Origin: Kribbella solani
GTDB taxonomy: Bacteria > Actinomycetota > Actinomycetes > Propionibacteriales > Kribbellaceae
Reading direction: 5' to 3'
DNA: 64,000 bases
Assembly (NCBI RefSeq): GCF_014205295.1
Contig: NZ_JACHNF010000001.1
Coordinates: 6,262,001 to 6,326,000, forward strand
Shown: positions 1-7,306 of the stretch, in pieces
How positions within the stretch are numbered: position 1 is the stretch's first letter
How the letters are laid out: each line of letters opens with the position of its first letter
Translations under genes and position numbers: made by a program
Notes under the pieces: model-generated
Told to the model about the DNA's origin: nothing
The model's database searches: none
The model's input: the letters and a program-made list of their open reading frames with translations, nothing else

Positions 1-225
1 GTCGGCCAGCGTGGCGCGGGCGTGCGGAAGCATCGCCCGGCCGGCCGGGGTGAGGCGAACGGCGCGGGGGAGCCGTTCGAGCAGCGGTCCACCGGCGGAT
101 CGCTCCAGGGCGCGGATCTGGTGCGAGAGCGCCGGCTGCGTGACGTGCAGGAGCTCGGCGGCCTTCGTGAACGAACCCTGGTCGACCACCGCGACCAGGT
201 ACTCGAGCTGCCTCAAGGTTGCCAT
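1..225 (-). CDS. LysR-family transcriptional regulator (N-terminal part, runs off the left edge)
   Basis: The 75 visible residues begin MATLRQLEYLVAVVDQGSFT and form the N-terminal winged helix-turn-helix of LysR regulators (QLEYLVAVVDQGSFTKAAELLHVTQPALSHQIRALE in substance, residues 6-40, then the wing ending LTPAGRAMLPHA). The effector-binding domain lies outside the window. The gene is divergent from the NAD-dependent reductase at 297, with 71 bp between the two starts, the usual layout for a LysR protein that controls its neighbour and itself. That regulatory link is inference. The ATG at 223-225 keeps the frame open to the window edge. Confidence 0.9.
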   Translation of the reverse strand, partial: MATLRQLEYLVAVVDQGSFTKAAELLHVTQPALSHQIRALERSAGGPLLERLPRAVRLTPAGRAMLPHARATLAD

Positions 226-267
226 GAGCTGAGTTTATGGCTTCAATGAAAAGTAAGCCTTGGATTT

Positions 268-279
268 ATCTGCGCAGAT
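268..279. promoter_or_regulatory. 12-bp perfect palindrome in the LysR/reductase divergent promoter
   Basis: ATCTGCGCAGAT is its own reverse complement and lies in the 71-bp spacer between the divergent LysR and reductase starts. It is the strongest symmetry there, so it is a candidate LysR operator. It ends 17 bp before the reductase ATG, where a bound regulator would overlap the transcript start. No binding data; the role is inferred from position and symmetry. Confidence 0.35.
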
Positions 280-296
280 CAGCAAGGCTGTTCGGC

Positions 297-1349
297 ATGG
301 AGAACGTTGCGCTGGTGGTCGGAGCCCGCGGGGTGATCGGGACGAATCTGGTCGAGCATCTGGCGTCGCTGCCGGACTGGAAGGTGATCGGTTTGTCGCG
401 GCGCGGCGGCACCGACGTACCCGGCCGGGTGCGGCACGTTGCCGTCGATCTGCTCGATCCGGACGACACCCGTACGCGGCTGTCCGGGCTGACCGACGTG
501 ACGCATGTCTTCTACGTCGCGTACCAGGATCGGCCGAGCTGGGCCGAGTTGGTGGCGCCGAACCTGGCGATGCTGGTCAACGTCGTCGATGCGATCGAAC
601 CGGTCGCGCGAGGGTTGCGGCATGTCAGCCTGATGCAGGGCTACAAGGTGTACGGCGCGCATCTCGGACCGTTCAAGACGCCGGCCCGGGAAGACGATCC
701 GCCGCATCTGCCGCCTGAGTTCAACGTCGATCAGCAGCGGTTCCTGGCGGAGCGGCAGCAGGGCAAGGCGTGGACGTGGTCGGCGTTGCGGCCGTCGGTG
801 GTCGGCGGGTCCGCGCTCGGCAACCCGATGAATCTCGCGGTCGCGATCGCCGTGTACGCGTCGATGTCGAAGGAGCTGGGGGTGCCGCTCCGGTTCCCGG
901 GCAAGCCGGGCGCGTACGACGCGCTGCTCGAGCTGACCGATGCCGGTTTGTTGGCGAAGGCAACGGTGTGGGCGGCGACCACCCCGGCCGCGGCGAACGA
1001 GGCGTTCAACATCACCAACGGCGATCTGTTCCGGTGGAGCGAGTTGTGGCCGAAGCTGGCGGCCTGGTTTGGGCTGGAGGTCGCGCTGCCGCTGAAAATG
1101 TCGCTGCAGGACGTGATGGCCGACAAGGAGCAGGTCTGGAAACAGATGCAGGCGACGCACGGGCTGGCCGCGACCTCGTACGCCGAGGTGTCGTCCTGGC
1201 CGTTCGCGGACTTCGTCTTCGGCTGGGACTACGACTTCTTCGCCGACTCGTCCAAGTCCCGCCGGGCCGGCTTCCACGAGTACGTCGGCACCGAGCAGAT
1301 GTTCTACCGCATCTTCGAAGATCTCCGCAGGCGGCGGATCATCCCCTGA
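297..1349 (+). CDS. PRISE-like NAD(P)-dependent reductase (extended SDR)
   Basis: 350 aa from ATG 297. The upstream in-frame ATG at 237 would add a 20-residue tail outside the SDR fold, so 297 is preferred. The N-terminus carries a Rossmann glycine motif, VVGARGVIGTNLVEHL, and the middle has LMQGYKVYGAHLGPF and EFNVDQQRFL. These sit where the progesterone 5-beta-reductase/iridoid synthase (PRISE) family has its TGxKHYxxPF and N-F-Y-Y motifs. Such enzymes reduce conjugated enones or enals; the substrate here cannot be read from sequence. It is divergent from the LysR gene and probably its target. It could also be annotated simply as an NAD-dependent epimerase/dehydratase family protein. Confidence 0.8.
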   Translation: MENVALVVGARGVIGTNLVEHLASLPDWKVIGLSRRGGTDVPGRVRHVAVDLLDPDDTRTRLSGLTDVTHVFYVAYQDRPSWAELVAPNLAMLVNVVDAIEPVARGLRHVSLMQGYKVYGAHLGPFKTPAREDDPPHLPPEFNVDQQRFLAERQQGKAWTWSALRPSVVGGSALGNPMNLAVAIAVYASMSKELGVPLRFPGKPGAYDALLELTDAGLLAKATVWAATTPAAANEAFNITNGDLFRWSELWPKLAAWFGLEVALPLKMSLQDVMADKEQVWKQMQATHGLAATSYAEVSSWPFADFVFGWDYDFFADSSKSRRAGFHEYVGTEQMFYRIFEDLRRRRIIP

Positions 1350-1362
1350 CCAGCGATATGGC

Positions 1363-1962
1363 ATGCTCCCTGGCGTGGCGATGGGTGCGGGAAGAGTGCT
1401 CGGTACGAACTTGCGGGCGCGGCGGGACGAGCAGGGGATCTCGCTGTCCGAGCTGGCTCGGCGGTCCGGGATCGCGAAGGGGACGCTGTCGCAGCTGGAG
1501 TCCGGCGCGGGGAACCCGACGATCGAAACAGTGTTCAGTTTGTCGAACGCTCTCGGCGTACCGGTGTCGGCGCTGCTGGCCGAGTCGTCGGCCGCCGGCG
1601 TGGTCCTGGTCCGGTCCGCCGAGGTCGACGTACTGTCCGGTGACGCGATCGACCTGCGGATGCTCCGGCGGCTCGAACACCCGGGCGGGCTGTTCGAGAT
1701 CTACAACCAGGAGATCCGGCCGGACGCGGTCCAGCACTCCGACGGCCACCCGGGTACCGAGCACCACATCGTGCTGACCGGACGCCTGCGGATCACCGCG
1801 CACGGCAAGACCGAAGAGCTCGGACCGGGGGATTACCTGGCGTTCCGGGCCGCGGGGCCGCACGGGTACGAGGCGGTCGGCGGGCCGGTGCGATCGGTGC
1901 TGCTGCTGGAGTACCCACCGGACGTGTACCCGGCCGCCGCGGGCGGACCGCACCTCGGCTGA
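1363..1962 (+). CDS. XRE-family regulator with C-terminal cupin domain
   Basis: 199 aa. Residues about 20-70 form an HTH_3/XRE domain (LSELARRSGIAKGTLSQLES, then PTIETVFSLSNALGVPVSAL). Residues about 115-185 form a cupin_2 barrel (HPGTEHHIVLTGRLRI, GPGDYLAF, PHGYEAV). This PuuR-like architecture usually senses a small metabolite and represses amine or amino-acid catabolic genes. The gene lies 13 bp after the reductase and directly upstream of the hydroxyproline operon, which makes that operon a plausible target (inference). Neither the ATG at 1363 nor the in-frame ATG at 1381 has a clear ribosome-binding site, so the exact start is open. Confidence 0.85.
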   Translation: MLPGVAMGAGRVLGTNLRARRDEQGISLSELARRSGIAKGTLSQLESGAGNPTIETVFSLSNALGVPVSALLAESSAAGVVLVRSAEVDVLSGDAIDLRMLRRLEHPGGLFEIYNQEIRPDAVQHSDGHPGTEHHIVLTGRLRITAHGKTEELGPGDYLAFRAAGPHGYEAVGGPVRSVLLLEYPPDVYPAAAGGPHLG

Positions 1963-1971
1963 TTCCCCCCT

Positions 1972-1999
1972 CCGCTCCCCAAACCGGTTTGGGGAGCGG
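1972..1999. terminator. 28-bp perfect palindrome (terminator-like)
   Basis: This is a loopless perfect palindrome of 14-bp arms. Its centre is CCCCAAACCGGTTTGGGG, and outer CCGCT/AGCGG arms complete the 28 bp. It lies 10 bp after the XRE-cupin stop. The same CCGCTCCCC/GGGGAGCGG stem forms a clear terminator with a different loop at 41142-41168, which favours termination here. The 18-bp core recurs at 2027-2044 and 21462-21479. The AACCGGTT centre also resembles a LacI-type operator, so a regulatory role is not excluded. Confidence 0.55.
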
Positions 2000-2026
2000 C
2001 GCCTACCCGGATCGGGCGGTTGTGCT

Positions 2027-2044
2027 CCCCAAACCGGTTTGGGG
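2027..2044. repeat. Second copy of the 18-bp CCCCAAACCGGTTTGGGG palindrome
   Basis: Perfect 18-bp palindrome, 55 bp downstream of the centre of the first copy. It lies in the leader region of the hydroxyproline operon, about 105 bp before its first start codon. A third copy sits between convergent genes at 21462. It may be a second terminator hairpin insulating the operon, or an operator. Confidence 0.5.
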
Positions 2045-2110
2045 CGGGGGTGGCGAGGGTGGTTCGGGTCGGCATTGACCGGTCCTCGGGACGGCGCGTA
2101 CTCTCAAGAT

Positions 2111-2128
2111 CGTTCATTTTAGCGAACG
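2111..2128. promoter_or_regulatory. Inverted repeat CGTTC-N8-GAACG upstream of the hydroxyproline operon
   Basis: CGTTC (2111-2115) and GAACG (2124-2128) are perfect inverted arms around an AT-rich centre, ATTTTAGC, which is unusual in this GC-rich spacer. The site ends 20 bp before the ATG of the first operon gene, overlapping where RNA polymerase should bind or start. It is a candidate operator for the XRE-cupin or another regulator. No direct evidence. Confidence 0.35.
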
Positions 2129-2148
2129 CATCGCGAGGGAGAACCGTC

Positions 2149-3309
2149 ATGCGCCGGTCCGCGACACCCGACGTGGTCGTGGTCGGCGCGGGCATGATCG
2201 GCGCGGCCTGCGCCGAGGCGCTGTCGGCGGCCGGCGTGCGGGTGCTGGTGATCGACCGCGACGGGCCGGCCGGCGGGACGACCGCGGCCGGTGAGGGCAA
2301 CGTGCTGGTCTCCGACAAGGCGCCCGGACCGGAGCTCCAGCTCGCGGTTGCGTCGCGCGCGGAGTGGGACGTGGTGCGTGACCGCCTGCCCGAGCCGGTC
2401 GCGGACATCGAGTGGGAGTCCAAGGGCGGCGTCGTCGTGGCGACCGGCGACCCCGAGCCGCTGACTGCGTTCGCCGCCGAACAACGCACCGCCGGGGTGG
2501 TGGCGCGCGTGATCACACCGGCCGAGGCGTTCGAGCTGGAGCCGCTGCTGACCCCGCGCGTCACGGTCGGCGTGCACTACCCGGACGACGCGCAGGTACA
2601 GCCGGTGCTGGCGGCCACGGCGCTGCTCGCGGCAGTGCGTGCGCGCGGCGGCGAAGTGCGGTCGGGCGTGACCGCGTTGGGCATCCGGCAGTCCGGGGGT
2701 CGCGTCGTCGGCGTTGACACGTCCGCAGGCGATATCGCGTGCGGCGCCGTACTCAACGCGTGCGGGCCGTGGGCCGGCGCGTTCGGCGCGGCCGCCGGTA
2801 CGCCGATCGAGGTGCTGCCGCGGCGCGGGATGATCCTGGTGACGGCGCCACTGCCGGAATGCGTACGGCACAAGGTGTATGACGCGGACTACGTCGGCGC
2901 GGTCGGGAGCGGCGACGCTGATCTGCAGACGTCGACCGTGGTCGAGTCGACGCGCGGCGGGACGGTGCTGATCGGGTCGAGCCGGGAGCGGATCGGCTTC
3001 GACGACACGATCCGGGTCCGGGTGCTGCGCGAGCTGGCGCGGAAGGCGATCGGGCTGTTCCCGTTCCTCGGCGATGTTCCGGTGCTGCGCGCGTACGGTG
3101 GCTTCCGACCGTATGCGCCGGATCATCTGCCGGTGATCGGGGACGACCCACGGGTGGCGGGTCTGTGGCACGCGACCGGTCACGAAGGCGCGGGCATCGG
3201 GCTCGCGCCGGCGACCGGGCGGTTGATCACCGAACAGTTCCTCGGGCTGGCGCCGCATGTCGATCCGGCGCCGTTCCGGGTCGACCGAGCGGCGGTGATC
3301 GCGGTATGA
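2149..3309 (+). CDS. FAD-dependent oxidase/dehydrogenase, D-hydroxyproline dehydrogenase beta-subunit type
   Basis: 386 aa from ATG 2149, which has GAGGGAGA about 8 bp upstream. A longer frame from 2020 would read through the palindromic spacer and is rejected. The N-terminus shows the FAD dinucleotide-binding motif VVVGAGMIGAACAEAL followed by the acidic strand end VLVIDRD. The C-terminus has YGGFRPYAPDHLPVIGDDP and a late ATGHEGAGIGLAPATGRLI segment, typical of the DAO/glycine-oxidase/sarcosine-oxidase-beta fold. It is coupled by ATGA overlap to the 2Fe-2S flavoprotein at 3306. This matches the hydroxyproline pathway enzyme that oxidises cis-4-hydroxy-D-proline to pyrroline-4-hydroxy-2-carboxylate. 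The substrate is assigned from operon context. Confidence 0.8.
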   Translation: MRRSATPDVVVVGAGMIGAACAEALSAAGVRVLVIDRDGPAGGTTAAGEGNVLVSDKAPGPELQLAVASRAEWDVVRDRLPEPVADIEWESKGGVVVATGDPEPLTAFAAEQRTAGVVARVITPAEAFELEPLLTPRVTVGVHYPDDAQVQPVLAATALLAAVRARGGEVRSGVTALGIRQSGGRVVGVDTSAGDIACGAVLNACGPWAGAFGAAAGTPIEVLPRRGMILVTAPLPECVRHKVYDADYVGAVGSGDADLQTSTVVESTRGGTVLIGSSRERIGFDDTIRVRVLRELARKAIGLFPFLGDVPVLRAYGGFRPYAPDHLPVIGDDPRVAGLWHATGHEGAGIGLAPATGRLITEQFLGLAPHVDPAPFRVDRAAVIAV

Positions 3310-5345
3310 GTTCGTATCTGCGTCCGCGATCGGGCGATCCGGCCGAGGTCGGTACGCCGGAAGCGGTCGAGGTCACGGTTGACGGACAGGGTGTTGCCGC
3401 GTACGCGGGGCAGACGGTCGCGGCTGTTCTTTTGTCGAACGGTCGGGATACGTGGCGTACGACCCGCGTCCGTGACAAGCCGCGCGGGGTGTTCTGTGGA
3501 ATCGGTGCTTGTCACGACTGCCTGATCACGGTGAACGGTCTCCCGGACGTGCGCGCTTGCCAACGCACGATCGCGCCCGGCGACATCATCACCACCCAAC
3601 GAGGTGCTGAACTACCCGGAGTCGCGTCGGTTCGGCCGTCGCCCGCGTCCGGGGAGGGCGTTCAGGTGGGGCCTGGAGCCGCGGAGGTACGTAGGGCGGG
3701 TGTTGTTGTGGTCGGCGCCGGACCGGCTGGAGTGTCTGCCGCGCTGGCTGCGGCGGAGGCTGGGGTTGAGGTGTTGCTGGTGGACAACGGGCGGTCGATT
3801 GGTGGGCAGTACCATCGGCAGCTGCCTGTTGAGCTCGCTGCTCGGCGGCCGGAGCGGATTCAGCACGATTGGAAGAGGTTTGCGAGTCAGCGGGATCGGA
3901 TCGCTGCGCACCCTCGGATCACCTACCTGCCGGAGACGTCTGTCTGGGCGATCGAAGGGCGTCGGCTCTGGGCTCAGCGAGGTCCCGCGGATGCGTCCGG
4001 GCGGCAGCCGTTCTCGATCGATGCGACTGCTGTCGTGCTGGCGACCGGTGCTTATGATCGCGTGCTTCCCTTTCCTGGTTGGGATTTGCCGGGGGTGTAC
4101 ACGGCCGGGGCCGCGCAGGCGCTCGCGAAAGGGCACCGGGTGGCGGTTGGCCGGCGGGTGGTTGTCGCTGGCACCGGGCCTTTTCTGCTTCCGGTGGCGG
4201 AGTCGTTGATCGGCGTTGGCGCGCGGGTGGTGTCGTTGCTTGAGGCAAATTTGTTGAGCACCGTGCGCAGAGGCTGGGCGAGCGATCCATTGGTTGCTGC
4301 TGGCAAGTTGCGTGAGGTTGCTGGGTATGGTGCGTTGCTGGCTCGGCATCGGGTTCCGTTGCGGCATGGGTGGACGGTGATTGCCGCGCACGGCACAGCT
4401 CGGGTTGAGGCGGTCACTGTTGCTCGGCTGGACGTCAACTGGAAGGTGGTTTCCGGAAGTGAACGCGAGGTGGAAGTCGATGCCGTCTGCGTTGGCTTCG
4501 GCTTTACTGCAAACCTGGAGTTGGCGGTCGCCGCGCACTGCAAGCTGACCACTGGACCCGACGGCGGTCCTGCAGTTGCCGTAGACGGCGACCAGCAGAC
4601 CAGTACACCCGGGATCTTTGCTGCCGGTGAGCTGACCGGAATCGGTGGCGCGGACCTGTCCGCCGCCGAAGGAGAACTGGCCGGCCTAGCCGCCGCCCAC
4701 CACACCCAGCAACCCACCACCCAGCAACCCACCACCCAGCAACCCACCACCCAACAACACCACCCAGCCACCACCCACCAACACCACCCCACCGCGGAAG
4801 GGGCAGATGTTACTGCGGGGCAGGCGGGACCGGCGCGTGCTCAGCCGGCGCGGTTGGTTGGGCGGGGGTGGCGGTTTGCCAGGGCGTTGGGGCGGGCGTA
4901 TCCGGTTCGGGACGGGTGGATGGGTTGGAGTGACGCGGGGACGGTGGTTTGCCGGTGTGAGGAAGTGCTGCGGGGGGAACTGGACGACGCGGCGGCGGCG
5001 CGTGGGCTGGCGGATGGGCGGGCTTTGAAGTTGAGCAGCCGGGCGGGGCTGGGGATGTGTCAGGGGCGGGTGTGTTCGCGCAACGTCGCCGCTCTGGTCG
5101 CCCGGCCCGGGGAAGTGCCGAATCCAAGTATGAAACGACCGATCGCGGTGCCGGTGCGGTTGCGTGATCTCGCCGCCGCCGAGACCGGGTCCGAGCCGGA
5201 GACGCCGGAGACGCCGGAGACGCCGGAGATGCGCGAGATGCGCGAGACGCGGGAGATGCGGGAGATGCGCGAGACGCGGGAGATGCCGAAGACACCGGAG
5301 ACGCGGGGGATCCCGACATCCCCGGAGACGATGGAGGAACAGTGA
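3306..5345 (+). CDS. Fused 2Fe-2S / FAD-NAD(P) / BFD-like dehydrogenase subunit (D-hydroxyproline dehydrogenase alpha+gamma type)
   Basis: 679 aa from the ATG overlapping the upstream stop. Residues 1-100 form a plant-type 2Fe-2S domain with C64, C69, C72 and C85. Residues about 133-460 form a two-dinucleotide-binding flavoprotein (VVVGAGPAGVSAALAAAEAG, later VVVAGTGPFLLPVAESL and TPGIFAAGELTGIGG). The C-terminus has a BFD-like 2Fe-2S site, C549, C551, C585 and C590. In pseudomonad hydroxyproline dehydrogenases the first module is a separate small subunit; here it is fused. Two low-complexity tracts are odd: a Q/P/T/H-rich linker at about 464-497, and an ETP/EMRE-type tail at about 631-675. 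From about 3.6 to 5.1 kb codon use has more T at third positions than in neighbouring genes. Electron-transfer subunit for the upstream oxidase (inference). Confidence 0.8.
   Translation: MSSYLRPRSGDPAEVGTPEAVEVTVDGQGVAAYAGQTVAAVLLSNGRDTWRTTRVRDKPRGVFCGIGACHDCLITVNGLPDVRACQRTIAPGDIITTQRGAELPGVASVRPSPASGEGVQVGPGAAEVRRAGVVVVGAGPAGVSAALAAAEAGVEVLLVDNGRSIGGQYHRQLPVELAARRPERIQHDWKRFASQRDRIAAHPRITYLPETSVWAIEGRRLWAQRGPADASGRQPFSIDATAVVLATGAYDRVLPFPGWDLPGVYTAGAAQALAKGHRVAVGRRVVVAGTGPFLLPVAESLIGVGARVVSLLEANLLSTVRRGWASDPLVAAGKLREVAGYGALLARHRVPLRHGWTVIAAHGTARVEAVTVARLDVNWKVVSGSEREVEVDAVCVGFGFTANLELAVAAHCKLTTGPDGGPAVAVDGDQQTSTPGIFAAGELTGIGGADLSAAEGELAGLAAAHHTQQPTTQQPTTQQPTTQQHHPATTHQHHPTAEGADVTAGQAGPARAQPARLVGRGWRFARALGRAYPVRDGWMGWSDAGTVVCRCEEVLRGELDDAAAARGLADGRALKLSSRAGLGMCQGRVCSRNVAALVARPGEVPNPSMKRPIAVPVRLRDLAAAETGSEPETPETPETPEMREMRETREMREMRETREMPKTPETRGIPTSPETMEEQ
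4699..4797 (+). repeat. In-frame simple-sequence expansion coding a Q/P/T/H-rich linker
   Basis: About three near-perfect 15-nt units (ACCCAGCAACCCACC) followed by degenerate CAC/CCA-rich sequence. It falls between the flavoprotein domain and the BFD-like domain of the hydroxyproline dehydrogenase subunit. The unit is a multiple of three, so slippage would change linker length without breaking the frame. Confidence 0.75.
5196..5330 (+). repeat. In-frame repeat coding an acidic/basic ETP-EMRE tail
   Basis: Reiterated GAGACGCCG and GAGATGCGC-like 9-nt units encode alternating PET and MRE/TRE motifs just before the stop of the same gene. It lies after the last Fe-S cysteines, so it should be dispensable for the fold. 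A second independent simple-repeat expansion in one gene is unusual. Confidence 0.75.
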
Positions 5346-6244
5346 GCGAGAAGTTGGACGGCGTGATCGTTGCGACCGCGTTGCCGTACGCCGAGGATGT
5401 GGCCGCGCCGGCGGGGCTGCGGCCGGACCTGGACAAGTACGCCGAGCACTGCCGCTGGGTGGTCGAGAACGGCTGCCGCGGCGTCGGGCCGAACGGTTCC
5501 CTGGGCGAGTACTCGTCACTCACCGACGACGAGCGCCGTGCCGTCGCCCGGACCGCGATCGAGGCGGTCGGTGACGACGGGATCGTGGTCGTCGGCGTGC
5601 ACGGCGTCGGTTCGCACCAGGCCCGGTCCTGGGCGGAGAAAGCAGCGGAGGACGGCGCCGACGGCGTACTCTGCCTGCCGCCGACCATGTACCGGGCCAA
5701 CCGCGGCGAAGTGATCAGCCACTTCACCGAGGTCGCGAAGGCCGGTTTGCCGGTGATGGTCTACAACAACCCGCTGGACACCAAGGTCGACCTGACCCCG
5801 GACGTACTCGCCGACCTCGCCCAGATCGAGAACGTGGTCGCGGTGAAGGAGTTCTCCGGTGACGTCCGCCGGATCCTCGAGATCCGCGAGCAGGCGCCGG
5901 ACCTGGCCGTGATCGCCGGCGCCGACGACCTCACGCTCGAGGCGCTGCTGATGGGCGCGACCGGCTGGTTCGCGGGCTTCCCGAACGTGTTCCCGAAGGA
6001 ATCGGTGCGGTTGTTCGAGCTCGCCACGCAGGGCAAGCTGGAGGAGGCTCGCGCGTTGTACGAACCGCTGGTCGCCGCCTTCCGCTGGGATTCGCGGACC
6101 GAGTTCGTGCAGGCGATCAAGTACGGGATGGACTACGTCGGCCGGTTCGGCGGACCCTGCCGGCCGCCGCGCGGGCCCCTCGTACCCGAGCACGTCGCGC
6201 AGCTGGAGCAGGACATGAAGAAGGCAGTGGAGTCACTGCGATGA
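5342..6244 (+). CDS. DapA-family lyase, probable pyrroline-4-hydroxy-2-carboxylate deaminase
   Basis: 300 aa, starting at a GTG overlapping the upstream TGA. It has the full DHDPS/NAL TIM barrel: GPNGSLGEYSSLTDDER near residue 50, the catalytic tyrosine in VMVYNNPLDT (Y141) and the Schiff-base lysine in VVAVKEFSGD (K169). Alone it would be only a dihydrodipicolinate-synthase family protein. Between a D-hydroxyproline dehydrogenase and a hydroxyproline epimerase, the expected reaction is deamination of pyrroline-4-hydroxy-2-carboxylate to 2-oxoglutarate semialdehyde. The assignment rests on that context and on the operon's gene order, which matches known trans-4-hydroxyproline catabolic clusters. 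Confidence 0.85.
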   Translation: MSEKLDGVIVATALPYAEDVAAPAGLRPDLDKYAEHCRWVVENGCRGVGPNGSLGEYSSLTDDERRAVARTAIEAVGDDGIVVVGVHGVGSHQARSWAEKAAEDGADGVLCLPPTMYRANRGEVISHFTEVAKAGLPVMVYNNPLDTKVDLTPDVLADLAQIENVVAVKEFSGDVRRILEIREQAPDLAVIAGADDLTLEALLMGATGWFAGFPNVFPKESVRLFELATQGKLEEARALYEPLVAAFRWDSRTEFVQAIKYGMDYVGRFGGPCRPPRGPLVPEHVAQLEQDMKKAVESLR

Positions 6245-7242
6245 GATCCGTCCGGACCATCACCGCCATCGACTCGCACACCGAGGGGATGCCGACCCGC
6301 GTCGTCACCGGCGGGGTCGGGGTGGTCCCGGGTACGACGATGGCCGAGCGCCGCGAGTACTTCGTCGAGCACCTGGACGACCTGCGGCGGTTCCTGGTGA
6401 ACGAACCGCGCGGTCACGCCGCGATGAGCGGCGCGATCCTGCAGCCGCCGACCCGCCCGGACGCGGACTGGGGCGTGCTGTACGTCGAGGTGTCCGGCTG
6501 CCTGCCGATGTGCGGTCACGGCACGATCGGGGTCGCGACGGTGCTGGTCGAGTCGGGCATGGTGGAGGTCACCGAACCGGCCACGTTGGTCCGGCTGGAC
6601 ACCCCGGCCGGGCTGGTCGTGGTGGATGTTGCCGTGAGCAACGGCCGGGCCGAGCGCGTGACGTTGCGGAACGTCCCGTCGTACAGTCACGCGCTGGACG
6701 CGTCGGTGGACGTGCCGGGGTTCGGCAAGGTCGGTTACGACCTGGCGTACGGCGGGAACTTCTACGCGATCCTGCCGCTCGAACAACTCGGCCTACCGTT
6801 CGACCGGGCCGAGAAGGACCGGATTCTGCACGCCGGGCTGGCGATCATGGACGCGATCAACGCGACCGATCGGCCGGTGCATCCGCTCGACGCCGGGATC
6901 AACGGGTGCAAACACGTGCAGTTCACCGCGCCGGGCCGGGACGGGGCGGACTCGCGGAACGCGATGGCGATTCATCCCGGCTGGTTCGACCGGTCGCCGT
7001 GCGGCACCGGTACGTCGGCGCGGATGGCGCAGTTGTACGCGCGCGGTGAACTTTCGCTGCACGCCGACTTCGTGAACGAGTCGTTCATCGGGACCCGTTT
7101 CACTGGGCGGTTGATCGAGGAAACCACGGTCGGCCCGTACGCGGCGGTCGTCCCCACCGTCACGGGCCGGGCCTGGATCACCGGCACCGCCAACTACCTG
7201 CTGGACCCCGACGACCCGTTCCCCACCGGCTTCGTGCTGTAA
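6241..7242 (+). CDS. 4-hydroxyproline 2-epimerase (proline racemase family)
   Basis: 333 aa, ATGA overlap with the deaminase gene. Both catalytic cysteines of the proline racemase family are present: C91 in GCLPMCGHGTIG and C254 in RSPCGTGTSARMA. That pattern fits a true two-base racemase/epimerase rather than a trans-3-hydroxyproline dehydratase, in which one cysteine is replaced. Family motifs MPTRVVTGG and HPLDAGINGCKHVQF are also visible. It should convert trans-4-hydroxy-L-proline to cis-4-hydroxy-D-proline, the entry step for the upstream enzymes. No 2-oxoglutarate-semialdehyde dehydrogenase is in the operon; the aldehyde dehydrogenase at 36337 is a distant candidate. Confidence 0.93.
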   Translation: MRSVRTITAIDSHTEGMPTRVVTGGVGVVPGTTMAERREYFVEHLDDLRRFLVNEPRGHAAMSGAILQPPTRPDADWGVLYVEVSGCLPMCGHGTIGVATVLVESGMVEVTEPATLVRLDTPAGLVVVDVAVSNGRAERVTLRNVPSYSHALDASVDVPGFGKVGYDLAYGGNFYAILPLEQLGLPFDRAEKDRILHAGLAIMDAINATDRPVHPLDAGINGCKHVQFTAPGRDGADSRNAMAIHPGWFDRSPCGTGTSARMAQLYARGELSLHADFVNESFIGTRFTGRLIEETTVGPYAAVVPTVTGRAWITGTANYLLDPDDPFPTGFVL

Positions 7243-7262
7243 CAAGCCGGAGTTCGGCCGGC

Positions 7263-7289
7263 CGCCGCGCGGAGGCGATCCGCGCGGCG
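7263..7289. terminator. Terminator hairpin between convergent genes
   Basis: Arms CGCCGCGCGG (7263-7272) and CCGCGCGGCG (7280-7289) pair perfectly over 10 bp around a 7-nt loop. The hairpin sits between the hydroxyproline epimerase stop (7242) and the end of the first paralog (7307), which converge. It lacks a U-run, as many actinobacterial terminators do. Confidence 0.7.
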
Positions 7290-7306
7290 ATCGATCGGAG
7301 CAGAGA

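Noticed and set aside
2020..2148. Longer N-terminus for the first hydroxyproline operon gene
   Set aside because: The extension would translate the palindrome and the CGTTC/GAACG repeat. The ATG at 2149 has a ribosome-binding site and starts just before the FAD motif.
4686..4792. Minus-strand frames rich in Trp/Cys/Gly/Val repeats near 4.7 kb
   Set aside because: They are the reverse reading of the Q/P/T/H-coding simple repeat and have no gene features.
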